The translations under genes and the position numbers were made by a program. DNA of 64,000 nucleotides from Allium sativum. Taxonomy: Eukaryota > Streptophyta > Magnoliopsida > Asparagales > Amaryllidaceae. Under the pieces are notes generated by a model. That model saw only the letters and a list, made by a program, of their open reading frames with translations, ran no database searches and was not told the origin of the DNA. Below are positions 20,804 through 33,182 of the stretch, piece after piece. The stretch spans positions 761,867,603 to 761,931,602 of the forward strand of contig CM060922.1 in the NCBI GenBank assembly GCA_030737875.1, in the 5' to 3' direction. How positions within the stretch are numbered: position 1 is the stretch's first letter; each line of letters begins with the position of its first letter.

Positions 20804-21442
20804 ATGTCGCCATTCGAAGCATTATATGGTAGACCGTGCCGATCTCCTGCTTGTTGGGTCGAACCCGGTAATAGACTTGTATTGGGGCCATACATGATCC
20901 GAGAAGCTGCTGACAAAGTCGATTTTATTAAGAAACGATTACTGGCCGCTCAAAGCCGACAAAAGAGCTATGCCGATAAAAGAAGAAGAGATATATCGTT
21001 TGCAGTTGGCGACTATGTATATTTGAAAGTATCGCCGATGAGAGGAGTTATCCGGTTCGGTAAAACTGGGAAGTTGGCGCCCAAATTCATGGGTCCGTTT
21101 CCTATTCTTGAACGGATCGGAACGCTCGCTTATAGGGTTAAACTGCCTGATTGGTTGCCTGGGGTGCATGATTTATTTCACATATCTCAACTTCGAAAGC
21201 ACGTTCATGATCCAGACTTGATCGTGGAAGAAGCAGCTCAACAGGATATTGAAATTACTCCAGAATTAGCTGTGAGGAGAGAGCCACTCAAGATTATTGG
21301 CAAAGAAACCAAAGAGCTGAGGAACAAGAAGGTTCACTTAGTCAAAGTGCAATGGAGTGGGGATCTACGAGATTGTACTTGGGAAACTGAGGAGAGCATT
21401 CAGAAAGCCTATCCTAGATGCCGAGTGGATATATCTGATTGA
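20804..21442 (+). pseudogene. pol: E3 Gag-Pol, third segment: integrase C-terminus and chromodomain (212 aa)
   Basis: In the same frame after the TAG. It starts MSPFEALYGRPCRSP and runs through the integrase C-terminal region (RQKSYADKRRR, VGDYVYLKVSP, GKLAPKFMGPFPILERIG, GVHDLFHISQLRKHV). It ends with a chromodomain: LVKVQWSGD, CTWETEESI, stop TGA 21440-21442. A chromodomain fused to integrase is the defining trait of chromoviruses and is thought to guide integration into heterochromatin. By itself this segment lacks a natural start; it is a piece of the broken polyprotein. Confidence 0.88.
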
Positions 21443-22614
21443 CTCCGGTGCAAGGTACATTTACCATACTTTGCATTATCAATTAGTTCTCTACTCTGTT
21501 GTCATTTTTTTCCATGGATGTGCACTTTTAATTCTATAGTCTGAATGATTTTAAAAGAGTATAGGAATTGATTAGTATACTTTTGAAAAGTTAAAAACAA
21601 TTTGATTGTTGTTTGTGTTGTGTGATAATAAATTGGATTAATTAAATTATTGAAACGATAGTTAATTTAATTAATAAGAGAATAATGGTAGAATTTATTC
21701 ATTTAAATCACACATTGAAATGATTTAGAAAATAGATAGAAATATATACATGTGCATTATATATGTTTGAACAGGTAAATGGATAGCTGTTGAGTAAAGA
21801 TTTTATTTGCGTGCCCGACAAATAGGTAAACCTTAATGAGTTGGATGCGAAATATTATAATATCAACTCCTGTGAATGCCATTGGATGCGGAGTGCTGGT
21901 TATTCTGTGTGTAATAATAAATGTTGCCATAGGATAGTAACAATTAATTTTGAACTACATTACATGGCATACTTCTTGAAGATAGGCATACTTCATCATA
22001 TACCATATAAGCATTTGGAGCTTGTGTGACGAGGTGGAAGATTTACCATACGAGCGAGAGGCTTGTATGACGATGACTATATTTTACAGGTTGAACTGAT
22101 GACTGATATGGACTATTTAAATTGTAACGATAAAATTTCCAGATTAATAAAAACCCCACACGGGTCTGGAGTTGACAATAATCACGTCTCTCTAGTTATT
22201 AGATACGGCACATGGACTATTTATTTCCCACACGGGACGAGGTGACGAGGATTTATCCTCTGGAGCATTTAAAATACACACTCCCTCAGGCTTTGACAGG
22301 GTGACGAGAATTTATTCTCTGGAGTTATTATCTATACACGCTCCCCTGTAAACACCAGAATATATCATTATAAATATGTGTATGCTTATTAGGATTTATT
22401 GGGTACCTAATACGGCCCAATAAATTTCCAAACCTCTCCCCGTACAAAGGAGGTTATGGCGAAATTTTTCGAAAATTCCGGGTGTTAGCCAAATTTTTGA
22501 AGAATTTGAAAATTCTCAGAAACTGAAAAGTTGGAGAATGGAAGCCAGATCGAGCGTAGAGTTGATTAATCAAACCACTTTCGACTTTGTTCCTTTTCGG
22601 GGACGAAAAGTTTT
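21443..22614 (+). other. E3 3' untranslated region with two hairpin repeats
   Basis: About 1.2 kb without coding features. GAGGATTTATCCTC (22247-22260) and GAGAATTTATTCTC (22306-22319) are two hairpin-like palindromes in similar contexts (GTGACGAG...CTCTGGAG). They differ by a compensatory pair. The end (about 22585-22627) carries a box TTCCTTTTCGGGGACGAAAA shared with E5 and, weaker, with E7. Confidence 0.7.
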
Positions 22615-22627
22615 AAGTGGGGGAGAT
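22615..22627 (+). promoter_or_regulatory. E3 polypurine tract
   Basis: AAGTGGGGGAGAT directly abuts the 3' LTR start TGTAATGACCC. It is the plus-strand primer site. Confidence 0.85.
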
Positions 22628-25600
22628 TGTAATGACCCAGAAAATCTGAACCAATTAAATTTTTTTAAATTGGCTAAAATAATGGATTTTAAATATTTAA
22701 AATAAATATTTAAAATAATAACGATGAAAAGTAAGTTTGAATCGACATTTGAAAATAAATATAATTACTTTGAATTATAAACAAGGCCTGAAATGGCGCT
22801 GCAGTTTCAAAATTTGAATTCAAACTTTGTCGGACTGTACCGGGTGCAAAACAAAACGGATTTGAGTGAAACCAAAAATATTTAAATCTGTTAGTGAATA
22901 CCTTTCTAACGAATCTGAAAAATCAAAGTTTCATAGCGGAAAGCAAAAGTTATGGCCAAATGAATTTTCAGACAGGTCGCTATGGAATTTATATAGCCCG
23001 TGAAAATGGCCATTTTGCATACGACCTCGGAATTCGATGAAACCACTTGTGTTGGATCCGGGATGTGAAGTTATTTCTAGGTTTCAAATTTCATAATTTT
23101 TGAAGATAGTATGTGAGCGTGGCAAAGGAAAATGTGTTTTGGTCAATTACAGTTAAATTGGATCGACCAGAAATGGGCCTTTTTGCAAACGGTCTCAGAA
23201 TTCGATGAAACTAGTTTTGTTGGGACCGTATCGTCAAAACATAGCCAGATTTATTTTTCTGGAATTTTTCGAATCAGTTTGTGGCCCTGGCAAATTGAAA
23301 TGTACGTTCGAATTAAATATTGAATGTTTTATATTTTAATTTGAAGGAAAACTGACTAAAACATTCGAATGGGCCTTCGAAACATATCCCAATGTGTTCG
23401 GAATGGGGGTAAAATGCTAGGGACGACAGTCGTTGGGTTTGGATTGGGGTTCGTATGTGATAAGGGGTATATTCGGATTTTAAAGAATTAAAAATTATAA
23501 TAAAAAGGAATGGCCAATCAAACTCCTTCTTCACATTCTCTCTCCCCGACACCCTATAGAAATCGATGGCGGAAACCCCTGTCTTGCTTCTCTCCTCGAT
23601 CTTGCTCAATACACACAATAAAATTCAACACTCATGTTGAAGATTTTGTAGAGAAGGGTGTGTACTCCAAATCCAGATAAGAAGCGTCCTCCATCGTTCG
23701 TTATTCGCTGAGATCCGCACCTCGGAAGTGCCACCGTTCACCATCGAATTGCACCCTTTGGCCGCCGTCGAGTCCAGTCTAGGTGGGTGGCGCGTGAAGC
23801 TTACTCGGAGGTCGACAGGGTGGTGAAGTCTGATCGGAGCGAAGCGGAGTGGTTTGAGCGAGAATTTATGCCCTAGTTTTGAAGCTGATAAGAAACCATC
23901 GGCCTGTAGGTTGAGGAAGAAGAAGGTATATAACTAAACTAATTACAACATTTTAAAACCGTTGCTAAGTTAGATTATGGTATAAAAATCATATCTTTTT
24001 CGTTTGTGATCGAAATTCAGTGAAACAAGAAGCGCCGGGACCGTGAGGACGTCTACATTTTAGAAGAGACCGCGTATTTTTCTGAGCCTTCTGCAATTTT
24101 TGGTGGAGTGGAAACCAATGTGAGATTTCTAATTTATAAACGATATGGAAAACGACGATGTATAAATTATATAGTCGATGTATGGGTTATATAAGCGTTG
24201 TACACCTCATGTATAAGCGTTGTATAAGTTGTACGTTCGATGTATAAGTTATATATGCGTTGTAAAAAATTATATATGTGTTGAAATAGAAGTGAAATGC
24301 TATATATAAATATATATATAAACGCCCCTCGTCCACAAACCATGGACGATATTTATTGATTGTGATTGGTGTGAAAATTGGTTGATAGCGAATGGTTGAT
24401 TATAATTGTTTGTGGTTGGAATTGATTGATTTGTGGTTGAAAAATACCCGTTTGTGGTTGAGAAATATTTGGTTGAAACCACATAGGATTAGTTTGTGGA
24501 AGTGAAATAAATATACATGCCGCCTGCGTGCGAACCAGATGCACGAATTCCCATTGTCAAAAACCGCGAGGTTTTAAGGTAGAGCGAGGAGCCGTACTAG
24601 GGACGGTCCCGGTTTTAACTACCCTGCCGTTATGCTGCCGAAATTTTGAATAATATTCATGTGTTAGAATTATTTTCCTGTGTTGAAATTATATTCGTCT
24701 GTTGAATAGAAAACCTTCATGTGTTGAATAGAAATTCATTCGTTGAATCATATTCATGTGTTGAGTGGAATTCGTGTTCTGAATAAATTGTTTTAACAAT
24801 AAGAATCACATTTTTATCGATATATACAAACTATAGAAAACCTTCATGTGTTGAATAGAAATTCATTCGTTGAATCATATTCATGTGTTGAATGGTATTC
24901 GTGTTTTAAATATAAAAATCACATTTTTATCGATATATACATACTATAGAAAACCTTCATGTGTTGAATCGATATTCATTCGTTGAATTGAAATTCATGT
25001 GTTGAATGGTATTCGTGTTTTAAATATAAAAATCACATTTTTATCGATATATACAAACTATAGAAAACCTTCATGTGTTGAATCGATATTCATTCGTTGA
25101 ATTGAAATTCATGTGTTGAATGGTATTCGTGTTTTAAATATAAAAATCACATTTTTATCGATATATACAAACTATAGAAAACCTTCATGTGTTGAATCGA
25201 TATTCATTCGTTGAATTGAAATTCATGTGTTGAAAGGTATTCGTGTTTTAAATATAAAAATCACATTTTTATCGATATATACAAACTATAGAAAACCTTC
25301 ATGTGTTGAATCGATATTCATTCGTTGAATTGAAATTCATGTGTTGAATGGTGTTCGTGTTTTAAATATAAAAATCACATTTTTATCGATATATACAAAC
25401 TATAGAAAACCTTCATGTGTTGAATCGATATTCATTCGTTGAATTGAAATTCATGTGTTGAAAGGTATTCGTGTTTTAAATATAAAAATCACCTTTTTAT
25501 CGATATATATAAACTATAGAAAACCTTCATGTGTTGAATCGAAATTCATTGGTTGAATTGAAATTCATGTGTTGAATGTGAATGGTATTCACATTTTGAA

Positions 25601-28215
25601 AGAAATTGTTTTATAATAAAAATCCCATTTTTATCATCTATATGAACTATATAAAATAATATTGTTTTGAAATAAATTGTTTTATAATAAAAATCCTATT
25701 TTTATCACCTATATTAACTATATAATATAGTCGAGTTTTGAAATGAATTGTTTTACAATAAAAAAATCACATTTTTATTATATACATGAATTGCTAAAAA
25801 TAGTGAAGTGTTGAAATAGAAAACAGTTAGATAAAAATATCATTTTTATCAAATGTATGAAAAGAATATAGCTTTGGAATCGAAGAATCGATATATATAT
25901 ATATATAGAATTGAAATATATCGAATAATGACGCTGCAGTTCGTATTTTGAAACCGTGATTTCAAACGATTATACCGGGAGATCCGACCATCGGATTTTC
26001 CTGAAATCACAACCGTTGGGTTCACTTTGGAAATATCTTTCCAACGGCACCAACTTTGTAAAAATCCAACGGTTGGATTGTCTGGAATGTTTAATTCAAA
26101 TCTGAAGAAAAACAGCGCCAGAATCGATAATATATATATATATATAAATATATTTAATCGAATAACGACGCTGCAGTTCGTATTTTGAAATCGAAACTTC
26201 AAACGATTATACCGGGAGATCCGACCGTCGGATTTTCCCGAAACTGGAACCGTTGGATTCGTTTTGAAAAGATCTTTATAGTGATGTAAATTTTGTGAAG
26301 ATCCAACGGTTAGATCTTCAGATATGTGTAAATCAAATCTGAAGAAAAACAGCGCCACGGCCGCGTTATGGCCCGAAGCGTCGTTTTGAATAAATTGGTT
26401 ATTTTAAAATAAATAAAAATAGCGATAAATCGTTATAAAATATTATAAACGATATGGATGTGAAATTTAGAACTAACTGAAGGTTGGCTAAGTCGAATGG
26501 TTTCTTGGGTATTGATCTGATGTTGGTTTCGGCCTTCGAGGTTAATATTTGGGAAATCGCTCTCTTACTGATTGACGGTTAGTGACTAATGAATTGAAAT
26601 GATGCGTATGTATGTTAGTGTTGCACTTGTTTATTATATACGCGAGTTGCTCAGAAAGACCGGGTTTATCCCATTTTGAATAACTGTATCGACGATAAGA
26701 AATCGAAGACGAAGACGGTGGTCGAAGACCGGAGATCTTCACCTCGTTTGGATGGTAACCGAGGTCCTGATTGGGAGGCATCCCGAAATATGGATAATGA
26801 GTGGTGATCGTCCAGACGTACGTGGTGATCGATGGGTTTGCGAGGTATATAGTGCCTCCGGTTTCGTTCAGACCCAGAACGGACTTGCAAATGGACATTG
26901 TGTCGGACATTGGAATTTATTCTGTGTGATTGATAGCCATCAGTTGCACGGTGTGAATTGCCTGTGTGGCATGCTAAGATGCAGTGATCAGGGCTTCTGT
27001 TGAAAAGCAAAGTCTTGTGGTGATGATCAAAGCCCCGCCTGTGTGGCGTAGCTTTGTGTATAACGTAAATTCGCGAGCCTCACACCCCGGTATGGACCAA
27101 AAACGGGAGAGGACATCAGGGAGGGCCTGCGTTTCTTCCTAGCTAGAAGTGGCGTTAGTGGTTTTACACGCCCTGACGAGTTTGACTTATGTGGTTGTTG
27201 CTATTGCGAGGCGCCTCGGTTAGATCGGACGATCCGGGTCCAATGGAGTCATTCGTTGACTCACTTTTGCCCCCAAAGGGCGGAGAAACGTAGTGTTCAG
27301 GCATTTTAATCCACTCTGTGTGGACCGGCCCTGAAGATCCAAGGGTCGATGCGTTCTGATCCTGAGACTCGGGCTAGGCAGTCTCGAAGTCGGTAAGGAC
27401 TATCTTTTGCCTTGGTTCATGACGGAAATCCAATTCCCAAATACGTGACTGTGCGGTTTCGATTGTATATATATTTGGCGACATAGTGGCATGGGACGCT
27501 CATATCGTCTATGATTGATAGTTATGATTTGAAATTGTTTTTGAAACATATAAACACTAGTAGTAATATCAAATGCTTTTGTTTTATTCGTATCAAGCAT
27601 ATCTTGGCCATTATAAGGTAAAAACTCTATCCTCCGGTTTGCGTTGCATTGTGTGATGGGAACTGAGTCTTATAATGGCTTCATTTTTATAAAAAGCATT
27701 GCGATGTTTAAAAGAAAGATTTGTTTTTAAAGCACTGGCAATCCAATGGAGTAAACCCGTTCCACGAAAGTGGCGTTGTCCTGTGATTAGCCATATTATA
27801 AATGTGTTGAGTAGATTTCTCATACCAGTCCCATGACTGACTCGTAGTTTGTTTCACTTTCAAACTCGGGTGCCCCTTTTTCTACACGGGCAGCCTTGTA
27901 TTCAAGTTTAGCTGGCTCTTTCTGGATAGCTGGAGCTGAAGATGGATTCTATTATTTATCTCTTTTTTATGTTGTTCGGCTCCTATTGTACATATTTTGT
28001 TTGTTTCCGCTGTAGACATTTATGTATAGCTGAACTGTATTTGTACTAAGTATGATCCTGTATACTGTGTAACTCTGATGATTACGTTTATCTAGTGTAT
28101 TCTATTGTACATTATCTGGTGTATTTATTTAATTCTGTTCTGCTATTATCTGATTCTGTGTTATATTCCAAAGATTACCCTTGTCTCCATCTGTACGGGA
28201 AATGGGGTCGTCACA
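22628..28215 (+). repeat. E3 3' LTR (5.6 kb)
   Basis: Collinear with 11358-16955 over its full length, including the 114-bp array (same eight units), the duplicated block and the conserved box at 26858-26914. By eye a few substitutions per 100-200 bases and small indels in AT runs. It ends GGGTCGTCACA, followed by TSD TTAGA. Confidence 0.94.
24709..25600 (+). repeat. 114-bp tandem repeat, eight units, in E3 3' LTR
   Basis: AAAACCTTCATGTGTTG starts at about 24709, 24837, 24950, 25064, 25178, 25292, 25406 and 25520. Copy number equals that of the 5' LTR. Confidence 0.88.
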
Positions 28216-28220
28216 TTAGA

Positions 28221-28245
28221 TGGCCTAGAGTGTAGGACTACCAGA
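28221..28245 (+). pseudogene. pol: E1 pol sliver between E3 and E4
   Basis: Twenty-five bases of the E1 integrase, after the E3 TSD and up to the left TSD of the CACTA element (AGA 28243-28245). They connect 11357 with 32895 in the original gene. Confidence 0.8.
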
Positions 28246-28410
28246 CACTACAAGAAAATTTGGTCTTTACCTACCAATTGTAAGTGTAGGTAAAACTAAT
28301 CTAATGGTGGGTAATATGTTTATCCTACCAATGTTGAATTGGTAGACATCGGTAGGTAAAGCTTAGTAGAGAAAAGTCTTTACCTACATTTATTAATATT
28401 GGTAGGCAAA
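28246..28410. repeat. E4 left terminal inverted repeat and subterminal repeats
   Basis: The first 30 bases (CACTACAAGAAAATTTGGTC then TTTACCTACC) are imperfectly inverted at 32860-32891. Further TACCTACC/GGTAGG motifs follow at about 28296-28410, the transposase-binding style of CACTA ends. Confidence 0.85.
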
Positions 28411-28499
28411 AGAATATGTGGACCCCACTAAATTGTGAATCAAATAATGAATCATCGGTTGATCTGTTTGATGATGTGTCATCCTATGTAGATGCTGAC

Positions 28500-28750
28500 A
28501 TGGTTGCCACATTAACACACATGTGGCATACATAATTGTTGCCACTTGGCATCTTGTAGTTGGTCCATGTTTCAAATAAGGATTTGTCCATGTGTCATTA
28601 TTTTATTTGTACATATGACATCATTTACTTAAGCCATGTAGCATAATTTGATTAGACCATGTGGCATTATTTGATTTACCATGTGGCATCATTTTATCGG
28701 TCTACGTTGCACAATATTATTGGACCACGTGACATTATTTTGTTGGTCTA
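28500..28750. repeat. E4 degenerate repeats of CCATGTGGCAT
   Basis: About seven imperfect copies of a unit around CATGTGGCATNATTT, spaced roughly 30-40 bp, some changed to CATGTAGCAT or CACGTGACAT. Function unknown; possibly an extension of the subterminal repeats. Confidence 0.6.
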
Positions 28751-28759
28751 TTACACAAT

Positions 28760-29990
28760 TCATATTTTGATCAAATTTAATGAATATATACAGGTAAAAA
28801 TAAGAACATTTATTTATAAATGTTCAATATTAGAAATAAACAAGAAAACATACAATAATAAAATGTTTAATACTCAAATTCTTCATAATGTTCAATACTG
28901 GAACAAGTCATAAAGTTAATCTTTTAAGATTACCCCTACCAAAATAAAAAAGTTTCACGAATCAATCTCATTATTAAATTTCTCAGCATTTGTACAAATT
29001 GGTTGGTACAAACTGGTTGACGACACTCAACATCAAAAGTCACAATTGTGGAATATACAATATAATTGACAATTACAACACTTTTAACAAGTATGAACAT
29101 TGACCATTTCGTACTCAACTGTAGCTAGGACAAGAGGGTAGCACTTTTAACCAGCACGAACCGCGAACATCTTTCCAAGATCACCTATTATCTGCCTAAT
29201 ATTGAAACAATGCCAAAAATATTGAAACAAAGCGTAATATCGAATCGATGTATCCTGCTTATTCAAGCTTTTCCATCAACATAAAAAAGAATAATTTATA
29301 CAATTTCTCTAAAGATAGACAAACTCATTGTTATAAACCAATGTCACTAACATGTACGAAGAAACAAATGCATGGAAGATTCAAGCATTCTACCTTCCAA
29401 AGACCATCATTTTAAGTAATGCATGTTATCGTCGCCAATTCCTTTGTTCACGGCCTTTCTATCAAGATAAAAGGTAACGCTAAATTAGCAATAATAATTG
29501 TTTATTACTTAAAATAACACATAGATGTGACAAGAATTTCTTTTGAAATTTGGAACTTTGGATTTACTGGAGTAATATCAAACTTCCAAAGCATGAGCGA
29601 GCAGACATGCATTTCTAGCACTACCAATGTAGCATCATCGGTAGAGCCCCAAAGTTAGCATTATCAATGCACTAATATTACTTTATTGCTAACAATAATA
29701 AGTAACAGAACCGGTCCATTGGTATAAGTATATTTATGCTATCAATGTAGCATCATCGGTAGATGGAAATACATTTACATTATAGCTTACACCACAAAGA
29801 TTTGTAATTACCTAACTATATATTACAACGCGGAAACACCGCAATACACCACTAACGTAAGGAAGACAGAAACTGCTCCATCAATCCTTGAATCAGAAGC
29901 TCAAACGAACTAAGTACTCACCACAACAACAATAAGCCACTGAAGTTTGACATAGAGAATTCAATAACCAAAAATTTGCACATAGCCATC
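28760..29990. other. E4 interior, AT-rich, non-coding
   Basis: No gene recognised. A 22-bp direct repeat ATCAATGTAGCATCATCGGT is present at 29741 with a near-identical copy at 29623 (ACCAATGTAGCATCATCGGT). Confidence 0.5.
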
Positions 29991-30049
29991 ATGGCAAAAA
30001 CCAAGCACAAAAAAAGCTAGCTTGTGATGATTTGAGATAGTTGCATCAA

Positions 30050-30400
30050 TTACTAGGTCTGGAGAAAAAGGATGAGGAGAAATCGCGAGTAAATTCCAGA
30101 TAAACGTAATGGATTTCTAGGAGGAGGTGAAGGTGACACAGCGAGATTAGGATATCAGAAGACAAAGAAGAGAAGGGGTGTGAAGGAGATTAGATCTGGA
30201 TATTTGAGATGGGTTTGAGCGAGGCATAAGTAGCAACAGTCGCAGTAAGGAGAAAGTTAGGCGAATGGAGGAGAGAGCGGAGAAGAGGGGAGAGTGGAGA
30301 AGAGGAGAGATGGAAGAGGAATCCGATGAAGTAGAAAGGGGTGGCGGCAGATGAAAACCTAGGTTCCATTACCGCGTAAATGATTCTCATGATACAGCGC
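30050..30400. other. E4 purine-rich segment of higher GC
   Basis: About 350 bases rich in AGGAGGA and GAGAAGAG, unlike the AT-rich flanks. On the minus strand it is CT-rich with an 81-codon frame (30190-30435), resembling a plant 5' untranslated leader or captured gene start. No protein family is recognised. Confidence 0.35.
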
Positions 30401-30824
30401 TTTTGTATACGGATGTTGTTTATTATTTGCATCAATATAGGGATAATTACTAAAGATTTACTACAGATTTTATTGAAATATTTACTTTGTGTGAATATGT
30501 TATGCTAAGAGTTATTATTAAACATTAAATATTTACTTATTATATATAAGACTGACAGTCCCTAATACTTATTAGGTAATAAATATTTACTTATCATATT
30601 CAAGAGTGACAGTCTATGATACTTTAAAAAAAGGAAGTTTTCACAAATACTTTGAACACAAAGAAAACGATTGGAATATTCCATTTATTTGAATAATAAA
30701 CAAGCAAGTTCTATTCAAACATCGTAAATTTCTTTACTTACATCATGAGATTTTAAATATAACTTTAGACCAAAATGCTCTTATTAAAAAAACTAAAAAA
30801 TGGAAATCTTAGACAATTCTTTCA

Positions 30825-32030
30825 TGTTTGCATTATGTATAGTCAGTATAACTTCTCTGACAAAGTTGCATATGTATATGTTTAATTAAATTAAAATCAA
30901 ATTTTTTTCGAGCATTGAATTATGTTCATATCGTTACGAGCAATATTTATATATAGTCAATTTTAACAGTTTTCATTCAATTAAATAAAATTTAAAATCA
31001 ACTACGATTTTTTTTATTAAGTGTGCTAAATTCTTTAATCCTTTGTTTGAATCAAATCATGTTTAGCTTTAACATTAAAATCTAAATAACTTAACTTTTT
31101 AATGTATTCAAAAGAACAAATTCAAATTTATATACACAGATAATTAAATATCTTAACATCAATTTAGAGTTTATCATTTGAAGTCTGCAAAAGTAAATTT
31201 GGGGAATTTTGAAATTATCGCTTCTTGGTTTGATTAATGCATGACAGATAAAGTTAGTAAAAAGAGAAGTAAATGCAAATTTTATTCTAAAAGAGGATAA
31301 CTTAGGTAAATGTATTGTGTATATTAAGTAAGAAGTGGTGTATATGATGTTTAATTCTTTTTTGGCAAATTCTATTTATAACCGTAAATTACTTTATCTA
31401 CACCATTAAAAAATTAATTAAATTAAAGACAAAAATAACCCTACTAAAAATAATCAAAATAAAATTAGATAGTAAAAATTCTATATGTCCACATCATACA
31501 CAATCGTTAAAATTCTTTTATAAAATAATTGAAATTTCTATGTGTTATCCAGTGAATTTAATTTAACTTCTACTGAAGTGTTAAATTTTATTTATATTCT
31601 TTCTTGTTATGCTTATGTATAATCAGTTCCAACATTATGCATTCTAAGTTAGTCACAAAAATAAATTTACAAATGAAGTACTAAAATTAATATGGTTCAT
31701 TATGTACTCAGTTCTCAATTTTTTTTCATATTTAAATCGGGTTTTGATTTAAAATCAAAATTTAAGTAGATTAATATTTTATTATTCAAAATTTAAAGTT
31801 AAATTCTAATATACGAATAATTAAATAAATATAAATCCAATTAAGGATTTGAGTTAAAAATGAATTCATTGATTTTAGAAATCAATATTCCTTAGTTCGA
31901 TCAATGCACGTAAGAAAGATGCTAAATGAGAAACTTATTTTGTTCTACTCGGGCTTGAGGATAGTTTAGTAATATGTATGGTGTATACTTAGCAAAAAGT
32001 GGTGTATATGATTTAAAAAAAAAGTCTGGT
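30825..32030. repeat. E4 diverged direct duplication
   Basis: Two decayed copies in the same order. TTATGTATAGTCAGT (30834) matches TTATGTATAATCAGT (31612). GATTAATGCATGACA (31230) matches GATCAATGCACGTAA (31890). TGTGTATATTAAGTAAGAAG (31317) matches GGTGTATACTTAGCAAAAAG (31980). Offsets of about 660-780 show many indels. Confidence 0.5.
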
Positions 32031-32779
32031 GTATCTAAAGCAATTTAAGGCGTACAAATAGAATTTGCCTTCTTTTTTTAGTGTGTGCAAGGTTATTTGC
32101 GATGTGTAAGTAGAATCTACCTACTAAAAATTTGATTTTTCATTATTAATGCAATTTTATGCCATCTTTGCTTTTAATATCCTATTCTGCAAGTGGCCAA
32201 TCAAAAGAGACTAGGTGGATTGAGGTCACAAAAGATATCACGTGGATTGAGATATGTACCGTTAGATTTTATTTAAAATAAGTTGTTAAATTTATAGCCA
32301 GAGAGGATGGTATGGATTGTGTCTCTGCAATAAACTAGAGAAAATATGTTTTAGTCATTTCAGAAGATGACATATTAGTGTGAAATTGTGAAACATTCAA
32401 GAAAAAATTAAAGTTAAAACTTTTATAGTCAATTGTTTGAAAAAAAAATAACAATGTATGATAAGTTATTAATGAATGATTATTTAATATTAATTATTGT
32501 TTATCAATTCATTAACTGTTAATTATTTCATATTTCAAAATAATTATTAATAATTAATAAAGAAATGGTTTTACAAAAAACATTGCTAAGATATGTAAAC
32601 GAAATCTTCAATTCAAAAAAATTGCTAGAATATACTTTTTTGATGCGTCATTACAAAACTTAACATTATTTTTAATGAAATTTTAAAATGATATGAGAAA
32701 AATGTAGGGGTTAATCGCAAAAAAACTTCCACTTATGTATATGTGTAGATAATACATAATCATCCTTCAACAATTTTAT

Positions 32780-32891
32780 GACACTGATAATATTTACCTA
32801 CCAATAAATTTTACCATTAAATAATGGTAGATAAAGATTGTCTTTACCTACCCATATTTATTGGTAGGTAAAAGTCAAATTTCTTGTAGTG
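32780..32891. repeat. E4 right subterminal repeats and terminal inverted repeat
   Basis: TTTACCTACC and GGTAGGTAAAA motifs are followed by GTCAAATTTCTTGTAGTG, the inverted counterpart of the left end. Confidence 0.85.
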
Positions 32892-32894
32892 AGA

Positions 32895-33182
32895 GAGATT
32901 GGGAAGAGTTCATGATGTATTCCACATTTCGCATATGAAAAAGTGCTTACATGATTCAGCGGTAGTGGTGGAGCCGAGTACCCTAGAGGAGGTTGAGGTC
33001 GAGAGGTAAGCATTGGCCAGGCGAGTTCCTACACGGATGCTAGGATCTGAGGTGAAAAAGTTGCGGAATAAGAGATCAATCTTAATAAGATTCAGTGGGG
33101 AGAGGACAACGATGACGCGACTTGGAAGCCAGAGGATAGGATTCGTGCTTCTTTTTCATTTCTCTTTTGTAATATGCTCTTA
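32895..33182 (+). pseudogene. pol: E1 pol part C (integrase end and chromodomain), decayed
   Basis: Resumes the E1 gene after the CACTA element. It shows HDVFHISHMKKCLHDSAVVV (E3 has HDLFHISQLRKHVHDP), then, after a stop near 33016, LGSEVKKLRNK and a chromodomain remnant whose ATWKPED is still readable in a shifted frame near 33118-33140. It ends near TAA 33180. Together with the parts at 709-4240, 10910-11357 and 28221-28245 this completes E1 gag-pol. It is a dead gene. Confidence 0.82.

Larger units (their letters stand above)
11358..28215 (+). mobile_element. E3: large-LTR Ty3/gypsy chromovirus, nearly intact
   Basis: 16.9 kb element with LTRs of 5598 and 5588 bp beginning TGTAA[C/T]GACCC and ending GGGTCGTCACA. 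It is flanked by a perfect TTAGA duplication (11353-11357, 28216-28220). A tRNA-iMet primer site follows the 5' LTR and the tract AAGTGGGGGAGAT precedes the 3' LTR. The 5.7 kb interior carries a single gag-pol frame of 1411 codons with two stops, ending in a chromodomain. By eye the LTRs differ at a few percent. The LTR length is well above the usual 0.3-3 kb. It is inserted in the integrase of E1. Confidence 0.95.
28246..32891. mobile_element. E4: non-autonomous CACTA (En/Spm) DNA transposon
   Basis: 4.6 kb element starting CACTACAAGAAAATTTGG and ending TTTCTTGTAGTG. It is flanked by a 3-bp duplication AGA (28243-28245, 32892-32894), as CACTA elements make. Subterminal repeats of TACCTACC / GGTAGGTA fill both ends. 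No transposase (TnpD-like) or TnpA-like reading frame is visible; the longest frames are under 90 residues and unfamiliar. It would need a transposase from elsewhere. It lies inside E1 just 25 bp from E3. Confidence 0.93.

Noticed and set aside
17207..21442. Host gene encoding a chromodomain or aspartic protease protein
   Set aside because: Domain order, LTRs, primer site, purine tract and TSD show it is the E3 Gag-Pol.
28393..28575. Short frame in the CACTA element considered as transposase remnant
   Set aside because: No TnpD/TnpA-like motif; arises from the CATGTGGCAT repeats.
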